This document shows, in pieces, positions 43,758 through 51,909 of a stretch of DNA of 52,132 nucleotides. The notes beneath the pieces are model-generated. The model did not search any database, was not told the origin of the DNA, and saw only the letters and a program-made list of their open reading frames with translations. Position 1 is the first letter of the stretch, and every line of letters starts with the position of its first letter. Source of the stretch: an uncultured Candidatus Melainabacteria bacterium (GTDB taxonomy: Bacteria > Cyanobacteriota > Vampirovibrionia > Gastranaerophilales > Gastranaerophilaceae); assembly GCA_934777245.1 (NCBI GenBank), contig CAKVND010000009.1, positions 1-52,132 on the forward strand, read 5' to 3'. The position numbers and the translations under genes were made by a program.

Positions 43758-45109
43758 TACTTATTCTCCTCAACAAATTCCCTAATAGTATCCGCAATTC
43801 TTGTTACTTCTTCTTCACCCAAAGCTGGGAACGTTCCAACCCAGAAGGTATTGTTCATGATAAATTCTGTATTTGGAAGAAGTTTGTAATCATCTTCTGT
43901 CAAGTCTTTTGAATTAATCAATTTGCCATTGCCAATTCTAAAATCAATATCATTATCAACAACCATTGGTTGTCTTAAGATATTCCCAGCAAACAATTGA
44001 CGTGTACCAATTTTATGGCTTTCTAAATATTCAACCAATTGTTGTTTTGTAAAAGGAGCATTCGGTTTTACTGAAATCAAATACCCAAACCAAGATGGTT
44101 TAACGCCTTCTTTTACTACAGGCAAGATTAAATAATCTGTTAAATCAGAAAGAAGTTTTGTCAAAAGTTCCGCATTACGTTTTCTTATAGCCAAAAAACC
44201 GTCTAATTTTTCAATTTGAGAGCACCCTAAAGCCGCTTGCCAATCTGTTATTTTCAAATTATATCCAACATGAGAATATGTGTATTTATGGTCATATCCA
44301 TAAGGCAAATTGCCCAATTGCTGCGTAAATCGCTTACCGCAAACTCCGTCTTTTCCCGGAGGACAACAACAATCTCTACCCCAATCTCTAAATGACATAA
44401 TTATTCTGTAAAGTTGAGAGTCGTTTGTAATCACTGCACCACCTTCGCCCATTGTTAAGTGGTGTGCCGGATAAAAACTAAATGTTCCGATATGACCGAT
44501 TGTACCAATCTTACGTCCTTTGTATTCACCGCCCAAAGCATCGCAAGAATCCTCAATTACCCAAAGATTATATTTTTCTGCAAGTGCCATAATCTTATCC
44601 AAATCATAACTGTTACCCAAAGTGTGAGCCAAGAAAATTGCCTTAGTTTTAGGTGTAATTGCTTCTTCTATTTTATCAGCATCAATATTATAAGTTCCGA
44701 TTTCGCAATCCACAAAAACAGGAATCATTCCATTTTGGATAATAGGATTAATTGTCGTAGGGAAACCGGCTGCGACAGAAATAACTTCGTCGCCTTTTTT
44801 TAATCTTCTTTCTCCTAGTTTGTGAGAAGTTAAAGCTGAAAAAGCCAATAAATTAGCACTTGAACCTGAATTTGTAGAAAGAGCAAATTTTACTCCCATA
44901 TATTTTGCAAATTTTTGTTCAAATTCTTTATTAAATCTTCCGGCTGTAAGCCACATGTCAAGCGAAGCATCAATCATATTCAACAATTCTTCTTCACCCA
45001 AAAGCTTTCCGCTTGGCGGAATATAATCGAATTCTCGTTTTTTACCAAAAACTTCGTTATAATATTCTTTTGCCGCTTCTTTTACTTTATTGCGCAACTC
45101 TTGTTCCAT
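43757..45109 (-). CDS. rfbH: CDP-4-keto-6-deoxy-D-glucose-3-dehydrase (E1)
   Basis: A PMP- and [2Fe-2S]-dependent dehydrase that removes the C3 hydroxyl of CDP-4-keto-6-deoxyglucose. The 450-aa protein has the DegT fold with the PLP Lys replaced by His in TFSFYPAHHLTMGEGG, and the Cys-rich iron-sulfur insert RDCCCPPGKDGVCGKRF typical of E1 (AscC/DdhC/RfbH). Fully intact. It follows the acetyltransferase by 12 bases and overlaps the LdpA-like gene by one base. No dedicated reductase partner (E3) is in the cluster. Confidence 0.95.
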   Translation of the reverse strand: MEQELRNKVKEAAKEYYNEVFGKKREFDYIPPSGKLLGEEELLNMIDASLDMWLTAGRFNKEFEQKFAKYMGVKFALSTNSGSSANLLAFSALTSHKLGERRLKKGDEVISVAAGFPTTINPIIQNGMIPVFVDCEIGTYNIDADKIEEAITPKTKAIFLAHTLGNSYDLDKIMALAEKYNLWVIEDSCDALGGEYKGRKIGTIGHIGTFSFYPAHHLTMGEGGAVITNDSQLYRIIMSFRDWGRDCCCPPGKDGVCGKRFTQQLGNLPYGYDHKYTYSHVGYNLKITDWQAALGCSQIEKLDGFLAIRKRNAELLTKLLSDLTDYLILPVVKEGVKPSWFGYLISVKPNAPFTKQQLVEYLESHKIGTRQLFAGNILRQPMVVDNDIDFRIGNGKLINSKDLTEDDYKLLPNTEFIMNNTFWVGTFPALGEEEVTRIADTIREFVEENK

Positions 45110-45121
45110 TTAATATTTCCC

Positions 45122-45829
45122 TCATTTTTCCCAATTTGTACCTTCTTTAACAATCTTGGCTGGGTTTCCTGCGATAATCACATTTTCCTTATCAAATTTT
45201 TTATTAACTAGACTCCCCATACCTACTATTGAATTCTTTGATATTTTTGTTCCTTTACAAATGTTAACGCCATGACCAATCCATACATGTTCTCCTATTT
45301 CTACCGAAGAATTAGGGGTATTAATGATTTTCCCATCGAAATTTAATATGTTATGACCGTCATGAGCATATATTGCAATATTTCGGCTAAACATGCAATT
45401 ATTACCTATTTCTAAATTCATATTTTCCCCACCTCCCGCAAATAATTGCAAATTTTCAGAATTCCAAAAGTTATCACCTATTTTTAGTATGCAATTTTCT
45501 CTTGGGTGACCAGAAATAATAGAATGTAGTCCATTTAAGGTTGAATTTTTGCCAATCTCAAATGTAATATTGTCCCCCCATAATTCAATATGACAATTGT
45601 GAAAGGAAACAAATTCTCCTATGTGAATCTTATTATTGTTCCCTTTTATACGAATTACACCACCATCTGACGTCGAATTGTGAATCTTTGGGTAAGATAT
45701 AAAATTATTTTCACCATAATCTTTAATTTTTACAGTTGATAAATTTTTCTTCTTTTTGTATGAGATTTTTATAAAATTAAAAATTATTATTTTTCTAGTA
45801 TTCCCATTTTTCAACTTCTTAATAAACAA
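45122..45829 (-). CDS. Left-handed beta-helix acyltransferase
   Basis: A 235-aa protein with the hexapeptide repeats of LbH transferases (IGDNFWNSEN, IGNNCMFSRNIAIYA, then VEIGEHVWIGHGVNICKGTKISKNSIVGMGS in the C-terminal half) and the active-site His in YAHDGHN. Related WbbJ/maa-type enzymes acetylate sugars using acetyl-CoA. The catalytic coil extends over about residues 60-220. It overlaps rfbG by 11 bases. Likely target is a nucleotide sugar or glycan of this cluster. Confidence 0.87.
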   Translation of the reverse strand: MFIKKLKNGNTRKIIIFNFIKISYKKKKNLSTVKIKDYGENNFISYPKIHNSTSDGGVIRIKGNNNKIHIGEFVSFHNCHIELWGDNITFEIGKNSTLNGLHSIISGHPRENCILKIGDNFWNSENLQLFAGGGENMNLEIGNNCMFSRNIAIYAHDGHNILNFDGKIINTPNSSVEIGEHVWIGHGVNICKGTKISKNSIVGMGSLVNKKFDKENVIIAGNPAKIVKEGTNWEK

Positions 45830-46898
45830 TACATTTTTCCTTCTTATTTACATATTCTTTAATCTGTTTCATTGTAAAATCGTACATATCAATATCTTGG
45901 CTATAAAAATGTTTATACCATTCAACCGATTTTTTAACAGCTTCGTCAGCTGTGTAAGTCGGAGTCCAACCCAAGACTTTCTCTGCTTTTTCGATATTTA
46001 GCATCAATAAATTTGCTTCATGCAAGTCATCACGTTTATGAACTACAACTTCTCCTTTGCCATAATATTCGCAAACCTTCTGAGCGACTTCAGCAACTCT
46101 CAAAACGCTGTCTTCGTTTGGCCCGAAATTAAAACCTTCTGCAAACTTTTTACCTTCTTCCAAAAGTTTTTCACCCAAAAGCAAATACCCTGAAAGAGGT
46201 TCTAAAACGTGTTGCCAAGGACGAACTGCAACAGGATTTCTAATCTCGATTTTTTCTCCGGCATTAATGTATCTTACGCAATCAGGAATTAATCTATCTA
46301 ATGCCCAATCGCCACCACCGATTACATTTCCGGCACGAGCTGTTGCCATAGCGTAAGTACCTCCCTCTTGCAAAAATGAGCGTCTAAAAGATGATGACAT
46401 AATTTCAACACAGCCTTTAGAAGAAGAATACATGTCATATCCGCCCATCGGCTCTTCTTCTTTATAACCACGATTTACCTCTTTATTTTCATAGCATTTA
46501 TCCGTTGTAATATTTACAAACGCTTTAACAGACGGAGTGTGTCTAGCGACCTCTAAAACATTCAACGAACCTATAACATTGGTTTGATAAGTTAAAACAG
46601 GCTCTGCATAAGACAATCTTACGAGTGGTTGCGCTGCAAGATGAAAAATAATATCTGGCTGAAAATCATTTATTGATTGTTCAAGTTTACCTACGTCTAA
46701 AATATTTCCAATAATTGATTTTTCAATTTTGTTTTCTACCAAGAGTTCTTCAAACATAGAAGGTCTGGTATTTGGTGCAAGAGAATATCCGCAAACCTTT
46801 GCGCCTAATTTGGTAAGCCACAAAGCAAGCCAGCTTCCCTTAAAACCAGTATGACCTGTTAGAAATACTCTTTTACCTTGATAAATATTATTAAACAT
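45819..46898 (-). CDS. rfbG: CDP-glucose 4,6-dehydratase
   Basis: Converts CDP-glucose to CDP-4-keto-6-deoxyglucose. About 359 aa; RVFLTGHTGFKGSWLALWL (NAD-binding, the CDP-specific form), FHLAAQPLVRLSYAEP, YSSSKGCVEIM (YxxxK) and RAGNVIGGGDWA are diagnostic. The ATG at 46898 with GAGG 6 bases upstream is the likely start, not the in-frame TTG two codons before. The start overlaps the end of rfbF by 8 bases. Confidence 0.96.
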   Translation of the reverse strand: MFNNIYQGKRVFLTGHTGFKGSWLALWLTKLGAKVCGYSLAPNTRPSMFEELLVENKIEKSIIGNILDVGKLEQSINDFQPDIIFHLAAQPLVRLSYAEPVLTYQTNVIGSLNVLEVARHTPSVKAFVNITTDKCYENKEVNRGYKEEEPMGGYDMYSSSKGCVEIMSSSFRRSFLQEGGTYAMATARAGNVIGGGDWALDRLIPDCVRYINAGEKIEIRNPVAVRPWQHVLEPLSGYLLLGEKLLEEGKKFAEGFNFGPNEDSVLRVAEVAQKVCEYYGKGEVVVHKRDDLHEANLLMLNIEKAEKVLGWTPTYTADEAVKKSVEWYKHFYSQDIDMYDFTMKQIKEYVNKKEKCIVY

Positions 46899-47694
46899 GT
46901 GCAACCTCTTTTTTGTTTTGCCAAACAGCCCAAGGTGCTTTATCTGCCATCCACATATCAGTCAAATCGTTTTTATCTTTCAAAGTATCCATAGGGCGCC
47001 AGAAACCGTAGTGTTTATAAGCGTGCAATTGTCCGTCATGCGCAAGATTTTCCAATGGAGTGCGCTCAAAAATCACATCATCGCCGTCCGGAATATAATC
47101 AAAAACTTTTGGTTCACATACAAAATAACCACCATTAATCCAAGATTCTTCACCCTTAGGTTTTTCCATAAATGAAGTAATCATATTATCATCATTTTTT
47201 ATAACCAAAGCTCCAAATCTGCCTGAAAGTTGTACAGCAGTCATAGTAACAATTTTGCCGGACTTTTTGTGTTCAGATACTGCGTTATTTATGTTTACAT
47301 CTGCAACTCCATCACCATAAGTCAGTAAAAACGGTTCATTACCAATATATTTTTGAGCTTTTTTAATTCTTCCACCTGTCATAGTATTTTGACCGGTATA
47401 AAGCATTGTAACTTTCCAAGGCTCTGTTTGAATCCTGTGAATATCTACCGTATTATTCACCATATCGACCGTAATATCAGAATATTGTTGATAATAATGT
47501 ACAAAATAATCCTTGATAACGTGAGATTTATAACCTGTTAAAATTACAAAATCATTAAATCCATAATAAGAATATGACTTCATAATGTGCCACAAAATAG
47601 GTTTTCCACCAATTTCTACCATTGGTTTTGGTACAAGTCTGGTTTCTTCAGATAATCTTGTTCCTAGACCACCAGCTAAGATTACAACTTTCAT
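46891..47694 (-). CDS. rfbF: Glucose-1-phosphate cytidylyltransferase
   Basis: Makes CDP-glucose from glucose-1-phosphate and CTP, the committing step for CDP-dideoxyhexoses. The 267-aa sequence carries VVILAGGLGTRLSEETRLVPKPMVEIGGKPILWHI, here split only by my reading into its usual two loops, plus WINGGYFVCEP and the C-terminal FWRPMDTLKDK. Length and motifs are normal. It overlaps the upstream glycosyltransferase by 4 bases and rfbG by 8. Confidence 0.96.
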   Translation of the reverse strand: MKVVILAGGLGTRLSEETRLVPKPMVEIGGKPILWHIMKSYSYYGFNDFVILTGYKSHVIKDYFVHYYQQYSDITVDMVNNTVDIHRIQTEPWKVTMLYTGQNTMTGGRIKKAQKYIGNEPFLLTYGDGVADVNINNAVSEHKKSGKIVTMTAVQLSGRFGALVIKNDDNMITSFMEKPKGEESWINGGYFVCEPKVFDYIPDGDDVIFERTPLENLAHDGQLHAYKHYGFWRPMDTLKDKNDLTDMWMADKAPWAVWQNKKEVAHV

Positions 47695-48776
47695 TTAGAA
47701 CTCCTTTGCGCATAATTTAATTTAAGAATATTTAATCTCTGTTTATATTTATCGACTTTAGACTTATTTTTAAGCACTTGATAGAAATTAAGCTTTAAGT
47801 GAACTTTTAAACAATCAAAATAACTTATAATTGGATAAAAGTGATTATTTATGAATCTATGCAAATATGCACATGCCAAAAATCTGTAAAAATAGAAATT
47901 TTTGCCGTATATAGGTTTTAGAATTTCAAAGAATCCTTCACTCTCAAATGAATATTCATTTTTTATATCTACGCAATAAGGGATTATTGTATCTTTCAAA
48001 ACCCTTTTCTTTTCTTTTTCATAAGCTCCTTTTGAAAGTAAACTTTTCTCTACATAAGGATAAAGAAGTTTAGTAAGATAATTTACCCCAAATGCAATTG
48101 CAGGATTGTAACCCCCTTTATTTGCACAAATTGGGACTTCAAACAATGACTCATTATAGACAAATGCTTTACCTTTAAGCTCCATCTGACGTAATATTAC
48201 ATCTGTTTGAAATAATTGGAGTTTTACGCAACGTGCAATATCATCAAATTGTGCCAAATCATCCTTCCAAATCGCAAAAGAACCTGTCCAAGTTATTCTA
48301 TGTCCAATTTTTACTACAAGTTCATTCAAAGAATTGCAATAGCAAAAATTACTATCAATATATTTTTTCCTTATTTTGTTAGTAAAAAATACAACAGGTT
48401 TTTCTGCCTCACAAACTTCTGCTACATTAACAATTTTTTCTAAAGCACCTTTTCTAAAAATACAAGTATCATTACATAATTTTAAAAGTTTGTTATGCGC
48501 CAATGATAAAACATTTATAAAATTTGCATCTCCGCCAATATTTTCTTTATTTCTTGAATAAAAAATCTTATTTGGATACAACTGAACATATTTTTGACAA
48601 ACAGAGAATGTATTATCAGTAGAACAATTATCAGAAATAACAATTTCTACCTTGGAAGTTTCTTGGAATATTGTTTCATTTGTAATTGATTCCAACATTT
48701 GGTTCAGAATAGCCGCTCTGTTATATGTTGGAATACATATTGAAACAATATTTTGACTCTGTTTGTTTTTATTCAT
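47691..48776 (-). CDS. Family 2 glycosyltransferase, first glycan gene of cluster 2
   Basis: A 361-aa GT2 with VSICIPTYNRAAILNQMLES and IVISDNCSTDNT. The usual DXD is weak (KLCNDTCIF), as in abequosyl-type transferases, and the CDP-dideoxysugar is a candidate donor. Its ATG abuts the TAG of the inactive recombinase paralog, with the shared ribosome site GGAG inside that gene, exactly as at the head of cluster 1, although the two transferases themselves are dissimilar. It is transcribed from the switch of cassette 2 if that is ON. Confidence 0.88.
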   Translation of the reverse strand: MNKNKQSQNIVSICIPTYNRAAILNQMLESITNETIFQETSKVEIVISDNCSTDNTFSVCQKYVQLYPNKIFYSRNKENIGGDANFINVLSLAHNKLLKLCNDTCIFRKGALEKIVNVAEVCEAEKPVVFFTNKIRKKYIDSNFCYCNSLNELVVKIGHRITWTGSFAIWKDDLAQFDDIARCVKLQLFQTDVILRQMELKGKAFVYNESLFEVPICANKGGYNPAIAFGVNYLTKLLYPYVEKSLLSKGAYEKEKKRVLKDTIIPYCVDIKNEYSFESEGFFEILKPIYGKNFYFYRFLACAYLHRFINNHFYPIISYFDCLKVHLKLNFYQVLKNKSKVDKYKQRLNILKLNYAQRSSK

Positions 48777-49307
48777 CTACAAACAAACTCCTTCTCTAAA
48801 TCTCAAGTTCATGTTTTCGTATTCTTCAATAAAATTCAGCGCTTGTTCAACAGTCGTTTGATGGAAGAGCCATTGAAGATAGGATAAATCCTGATACTTT
48901 TTGTAATAGTGGTATGCAAAAGTTTTGCGCCATGAAATCACAGAATACTTATCCGCAATTCCTAAATTCTTACAAAGCGCCTTAAAGGAATTATGTACTT
49001 GAGTGCGCTCTAAACGATGTCCTCTAATACTAACAAACAAAGCGTCAGAGACTTCTCTATCACCTGCAACTTCATTTACTAATGCTCGTAAATCGTCGGT
49101 TAGCGGCACAGATTTGTTTTTATCAATAGCAAGATAATATTTGCCTTTGATATCGCCAATATTCAAATTGAGTAAATCTTGCAAATTGTAGCCGGTATTT
49201 ATTGCAAGCAAAAATAAGAGCAAATCACGTTTGTTCTTTTTCTTCTCATACAAATCCTTGATTTGTTCTACGACTCTTTTATCCTTTATTGGTGAATTTG
49301 CAGCCAC
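48777..49307 (-). CDS. Catalytically inactive tyrosine recombinase paralog, operon leader of cluster 2
   Basis: A 176-aa paralog of the protein at 21917, differing at 14 positions by my count, most of them in the last 40 residues. The three catalytic losses are the same: Asn41 for Arg I, Ile124 for the box II His and Phe159 for Tyr. His149, one residue from the expected third position, is kept here but is Asn in the other copy. GTG start with AAGGA before it. The identical losses in two diverged copies argue for a conserved non-catalytic function, such as site binding or modulation of the active recombinase. Stop abuts the downstream glycosyltransferase ATG. Confidence 0.88.
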   Translation of the reverse strand: MAANSPIKDKRVVEQIKDLYEKKKNKRDLLLFLLAINTGYNLQDLLNLNIGDIKGKYYLAIDKNKSVPLTDDLRALVNEVAGDREVSDALFVSIRGHRLERTQVHNSFKALCKNLGIADKYSVISWRKTFAYHYYKKYQDLSYLQWLFHQTTVEQALNFIEEYENMNLRFREGVCL

Positions 49308-49335
49308 TTCTAATCCTTACATCGTGTCCTAAAAA

Positions 49336-49365
49336 CTCTTAACTTTTTGTATAAATTGTGAAGAG
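49336..49365 (+). repeat. Recombination site A of cassette 2
   Basis: 30-bp quasi-palindrome: arm CTCTTAAC (49336-49343), centre with TTTGTATAAA, arm GTGAAGAG (49358-49365). Its arms match site C directly, but its centre is the reverse complement of that of site C. It lies 28 bases upstream of the inactive recombinase GTG. Confidence 0.85.
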
Positions 49366-49405
49366 TTTTTGTATAAGAAGATATTAACACAAAAACATTT
49401 AATTT

Positions 49406-49434
49406 CTACATGTATTAACAAAATAATTTACAAT
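49406..49434 (+). promoter_or_regulatory. Candidate switchable promoter pointing away from glycan cluster 2
   Basis: CTACAT (49406-49411; TCTACA at 18-bp spacing) and TACAAT (49429-49434), 17 bp apart, in a block conserved with the promoter candidate of segment 1. Here it is on the + strand, facing the 3' end of the active recombinase gene rather than the glycan operon. Confidence 0.45.
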
Positions 49435-49617
49435 TTAAATTGTATTAAAAATAAGTGATTGAAGCATTATTTTTCGATTATTAATTACAAGCCGAAAAAT
49501 TATTTAAAATTAGAATTTATTAAAGACTAAAAGTTTTGTTTAGAAAAGTTAAGACATTTGGTTGTTTTTCTATATTATCCAATCTCAAAAGCCTTATTAT
49601 ATCGTGTTTTAGACGCT

Positions 49618-49647
49618 CTCTTAACTTTTTATACAAATTGTGAAGAG
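49618..49647 (-). repeat. Recombination site C of cassette 2
   Basis: 30-bp quasi-palindrome with arm CTCTTAAC (49618-49625), centre with TTTATACAAA and arm GTGAAGAG (49640-49647). The centre is an inverted copy of that of site A (TTTGTATAAA), so strand exchange there would invert the segment. An extra half-site GTTAAGAG follows at 49656-49663. Confidence 0.85.
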
Positions 49648-49688
49648 TTTTAAATGTTAAGAGAATGATTTAAAAGTAGTTTTATTAT

Positions 49689-50228
49689 TTAAAGTACAAA
49701 ATTAGTATAGCTTTCGTCAATTTCTTCTTGGTCAATCCCTATATATCTCAATGTAATTTGCGGACTTGCGTGGTTCAAAAGTTTTTGTAACATTGCAATA
49801 TCTTTAAATTTTTTGTAATGATGATAGCCAAAGGTTTTTCGCATTGTGTGCGTTCCAACTTTTGCTTGAATTCCGGCTTTTTTACAAGCATTTTTAATAA
49901 TATAATAAGCACCGTATCTATCAAGGCGATTGTCAAATAGAGTCTTGAATAAGGGTTCTTCAGGTGATTTGTTTTTAACAAATTTGTCTAACATTGGCTT
50001 TAACTTCGCATTAATTGGAAATATTTTGGGTTTGCCTGTTTTCTGTTCTACTATTCTGACATGTGTTTTTCCTTGCACATCACCGACATTTAAAGCTACA
50101 ATATCTGAAACTCTTAATCCACAATTTGTTCCAATTGTAAATAATAATAAATCCTTCGGATGTTTTGCTAAAATTTTTTCTACATTTCTTAAATCTTTGA
50201 TACTTCTAATTGGTTCTACGGTTCCCAT
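49689..50228 (-). CDS. Minimal tyrosine recombinase (FimB/FimE-like), catalytically complete
   Basis: A 179-aa recombinase with Arg39, Lys63, His127, Arg130, His153 and Tyr162 all present (GLRVSD, EQKTGK, HTMRKTF, LNHASPQ, LRYIG). It is about 90% identical to the copy at 22728 (17 differences by my count). Position relative to switch, inactive paralog and glycan operon is the same as in cassette 1. The likely role is to invert the adjacent segment. Both copies look functional, and cross-action on each other's sites is possible since the site arms are alike, though the central sequences differ. Confidence 0.94.
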   Translation of the reverse strand: MGTVEPIRSIKDLRNVEKILAKHPKDLLLFTIGTNCGLRVSDIVALNVGDVQGKTHVRIVEQKTGKPKIFPINAKLKPMLDKFVKNKSPEEPLFKTLFDNRLDRYGAYYIIKNACKKAGIQAKVGTHTMRKTFGYHHYKKFKDIAMLQKLLNHASPQITLRYIGIDQEEIDESYTNFVL

Positions 50229-50347
50229 TTATCTTCCTTTCTTTACTTTCTTTTCTTAGTAAAGGTGAATTATTTAAAAAAGTCCTCTATTGCTTCAACG
50301 ATTTCAATGTTCTCAACCTAATTAATCAAAGGTTTTAAAAAGAAATA

Positions 50348-50595
50348 ATGATTGAATATTACAGTTACATAACCAAGGATTCTGATCGTTGGGATTTGAT
50401 TTCACCAAAATATTTTACAAAACAACAACTCTGTATGAAGAAATAATTAAAGCAAATCCCAACATTCCGATTGAACCTGTTTTATCATCAGGGATAAAAT
50501 TGAAAATTCCAATTTTAGAAGATTCTGAAATAATACAATTTGAACTTCCACCTTGGAAGAAACAACCTCAAAATCGTTTGTACTTTGGAAATTAA
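50348..50595 (+). pseudogene. Phage tail protein X (P2 gpX-like) with a frameshift
   Basis: From the ATG at 50348 the frame reads MIEYYSYITKDSDRWDLIS and then soon stops. The +1 frame takes over near 50400 with LYEEIIKANPNIPIEPVLSS and LKIPIL, which is the rest of a P2 gpX/LysM-like tail protein. One lost base near 50400 explains the break. It is a prophage relic. No other tail genes are next to it. Confidence 0.7.
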
Positions 50596-50701
50596 ATAAT
50601 TACTGAATTTGCTGTATAGTGTATAATGATTAAATGATTACGGAACAGGATTGAGAAAAATATTCTACAAATATTAGTATTAAAAGATTAAAGTCATTTA
50701 T

Positions 50702-51109
50702 TTACAACGAAAATGATACTATTTCTTTTAGTTTTTTACCTCTATATACATTACCCCAAAGAAGAATTTTTCTTATTCTTTCTTTTAAATAACTAATATT
50801 TTCATATTTACTTAGATTTTCAGCAAAAAATGTAGGCATAAATCTTTCGTATTTTGTTTTTGCCAATTCTATTATTTTTTCCTTAATTTCCAATGGTACA
50901 CAAGGATTGTTTGAAGGTTTTCCTTTGGCTTTGTGTATTATTCCATTTATATCGTATTTCTTTACTTGTTGTTGTAAATTTCTAACTTGGCGTGTTGATA
51001 AGTGTAATATTGTACTTGCTGTTTTTTGTTTAATTTCTCCTGCTAATAAACTGCTTATTGTTTCATACTTTTTTGATTCTTGCTTGGTTATTAATTTCTC
51101 CTTTGGCAT
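50702..51109 (-). pseudogene. Truncated ISNCY-type transposase (N-terminal HTH part)
   Basis: A 135-aa frame with the N-terminal region of ISNCY/IS1202-like transposases: LSTRQVRNLQQQVKKYDINGIIHKAKGKPSN, here the HTH and the characteristic GxxGLxHxxRGKxSN-like phrase, then PTFFAENL. The DDE catalytic domain is absent and the frame ends early, so the protein cannot transpose. The rest of the element has been lost, probably by recombination toward 50600. Confidence 0.7.
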
Positions 51110-51147
51110 GAGAAACCTCCTTTGTTAATTCTCTATTTGAATTAAAA

Positions 51148-51195
51148 AAGGGGAAATTTTTATTTTGCCAAAACAGGAAATTTTAACTTTGCTGC
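51148..51195. mobile_element. Possible terminal sequence of the ISNCY-type element
   Basis: Upstream of the transposase remnant are two spaced copies of GGAAATTTT (near 51151 and 51176), each followed by a T-rich stretch ending TTTGC, as in ends of this family. No matching opposite end is found, in line with truncation. Confidence 0.3.
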
Positions 51196-51228
51196 GACAT
51201 ACATCAGGGAATTTTTTTTAAAATTATG

Positions 51229-51909
51229 TTAAGTAAACAAAAGTTTATTTATTAAATTATACTGTTCTTCAAAATCTTTTCCATATTTCCAAAGTTCCTC
51301 GGCTAAATGCAAATGAAACATTTTCTCAAACGATCGACTTAAAACTTTTCTGTAACTTCTTAGATATATGTTTTTTATTTCTAATCTTTCAGCTTCAGTA
51401 TGCTTTTTAGCATTCTTGTTTTCGAGATATGTTTTAGAAACATATAATTTGTGATCGTATAAATAAAGATAAACAAGCGTATTCATATACACTCTTTCCT
51501 GTGGTAATTTTGGTTTTTTAGCAAACTTTTTTAATAATTCTGACCTTTGTTTTTCGTAGAGTATTGTCCTAAAATATTTATTAAAATTATCTACCATATT
51601 CTTTGAAAATCCAAATAATGTTATCATTTTACTCGCTTCCACGTTAGAACAAAAACCTTTAATCATATAATTAATATCTTCTTGTTTATGAAATTGAAAA
51701 AATAGCGGTAATTTGGAATTATTTTTTCTTGTTTTACTTTTCTTTATATATGTATAATTATCTCCTTCACATTTTAGATAATTGTCGCCAACAAAAGTTT
51801 GTAGCAGTAATTTCATAACGCTTTCGTCAACATCTTCAGCTATACCGACAATTTTTTCAAAGCTAAATTTATCCAACCTTTTGCAGAGTTTTAATATTCG
51901 TTCTTTCAT
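51229..51909 (-). CDS. Hypothetical protein of Mu-like element
   Basis: A 226-aa basic protein. The first 55 residues look like a winged helix (FSFEKIVGIAEDVDESVMK, DNYLKCEGDNYTYI), and the middle has a helix-turn-helix-like stretch (IKGFCSNVEASKMITLFGFSKNMVDNF). It overlaps the AAA ATPase gene by 41 bases and is transcribed with it, which suggests an early or accessory gene of a Mu-like transposable phage. No known family is certain. Confidence 0.6.
   Translation of the reverse strand: MKERILKLCKRLDKFSFEKIVGIAEDVDESVMKLLLQTFVGDNYLKCEGDNYTYIKKSKTRKNNSKLPLFFQFHKQEDINYMIKGFCSNVEASKMITLFGFSKNMVDNFNKYFRTILYEKQRSELLKKFAKKPKLPQERVYMNTLVYLYLYDHKLYVSKTYLENKNAKKHTEAERLEIKNIYLRSYRKVLSRSFEKMFHLHLAEELWKYGKDFEEQYNLINKLLFT

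Larger units (their letters stand above)
49336..49647. other. Putative invertible segment 2 (phase switch of glycan cluster 2)
   Basis: About 252 bp lie between sites A and C and between the inactive and active recombinase genes; no ORF. The left end (49385-49440) matches the - strand of segment 1, and the right end (AAAAGCCTTAT near 49588) matches the other end of segment 1 reversed. Relative to the flanking genes, which are co-oriented in both cassettes, the segment is therefore flipped compared with cassette 1. It carries about 100 bp of extra sequence in the middle, including a degenerate third site (near 49523-49559). Its candidate promoter points away from the glycan genes, suggesting an OFF state. 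Confidence 0.75.

Noticed and set aside
49523..49559. A third site in segment 2 (GTTAAGACATTT) as a functional recombination site.
   Set aside because: Only one arm is well kept; the other arm and the centre do not match. Probably a decayed copy of a cassette 1-type site.
49321..49652. About 50-bp direct repeats in cassette 2 read as ends of an excisable cassette.
   Set aside because: The arms are direct, but the central crossover sequences are exact reverse complements, and the segment is flipped relative to cassette 1, so inversion explains the data better than excision.
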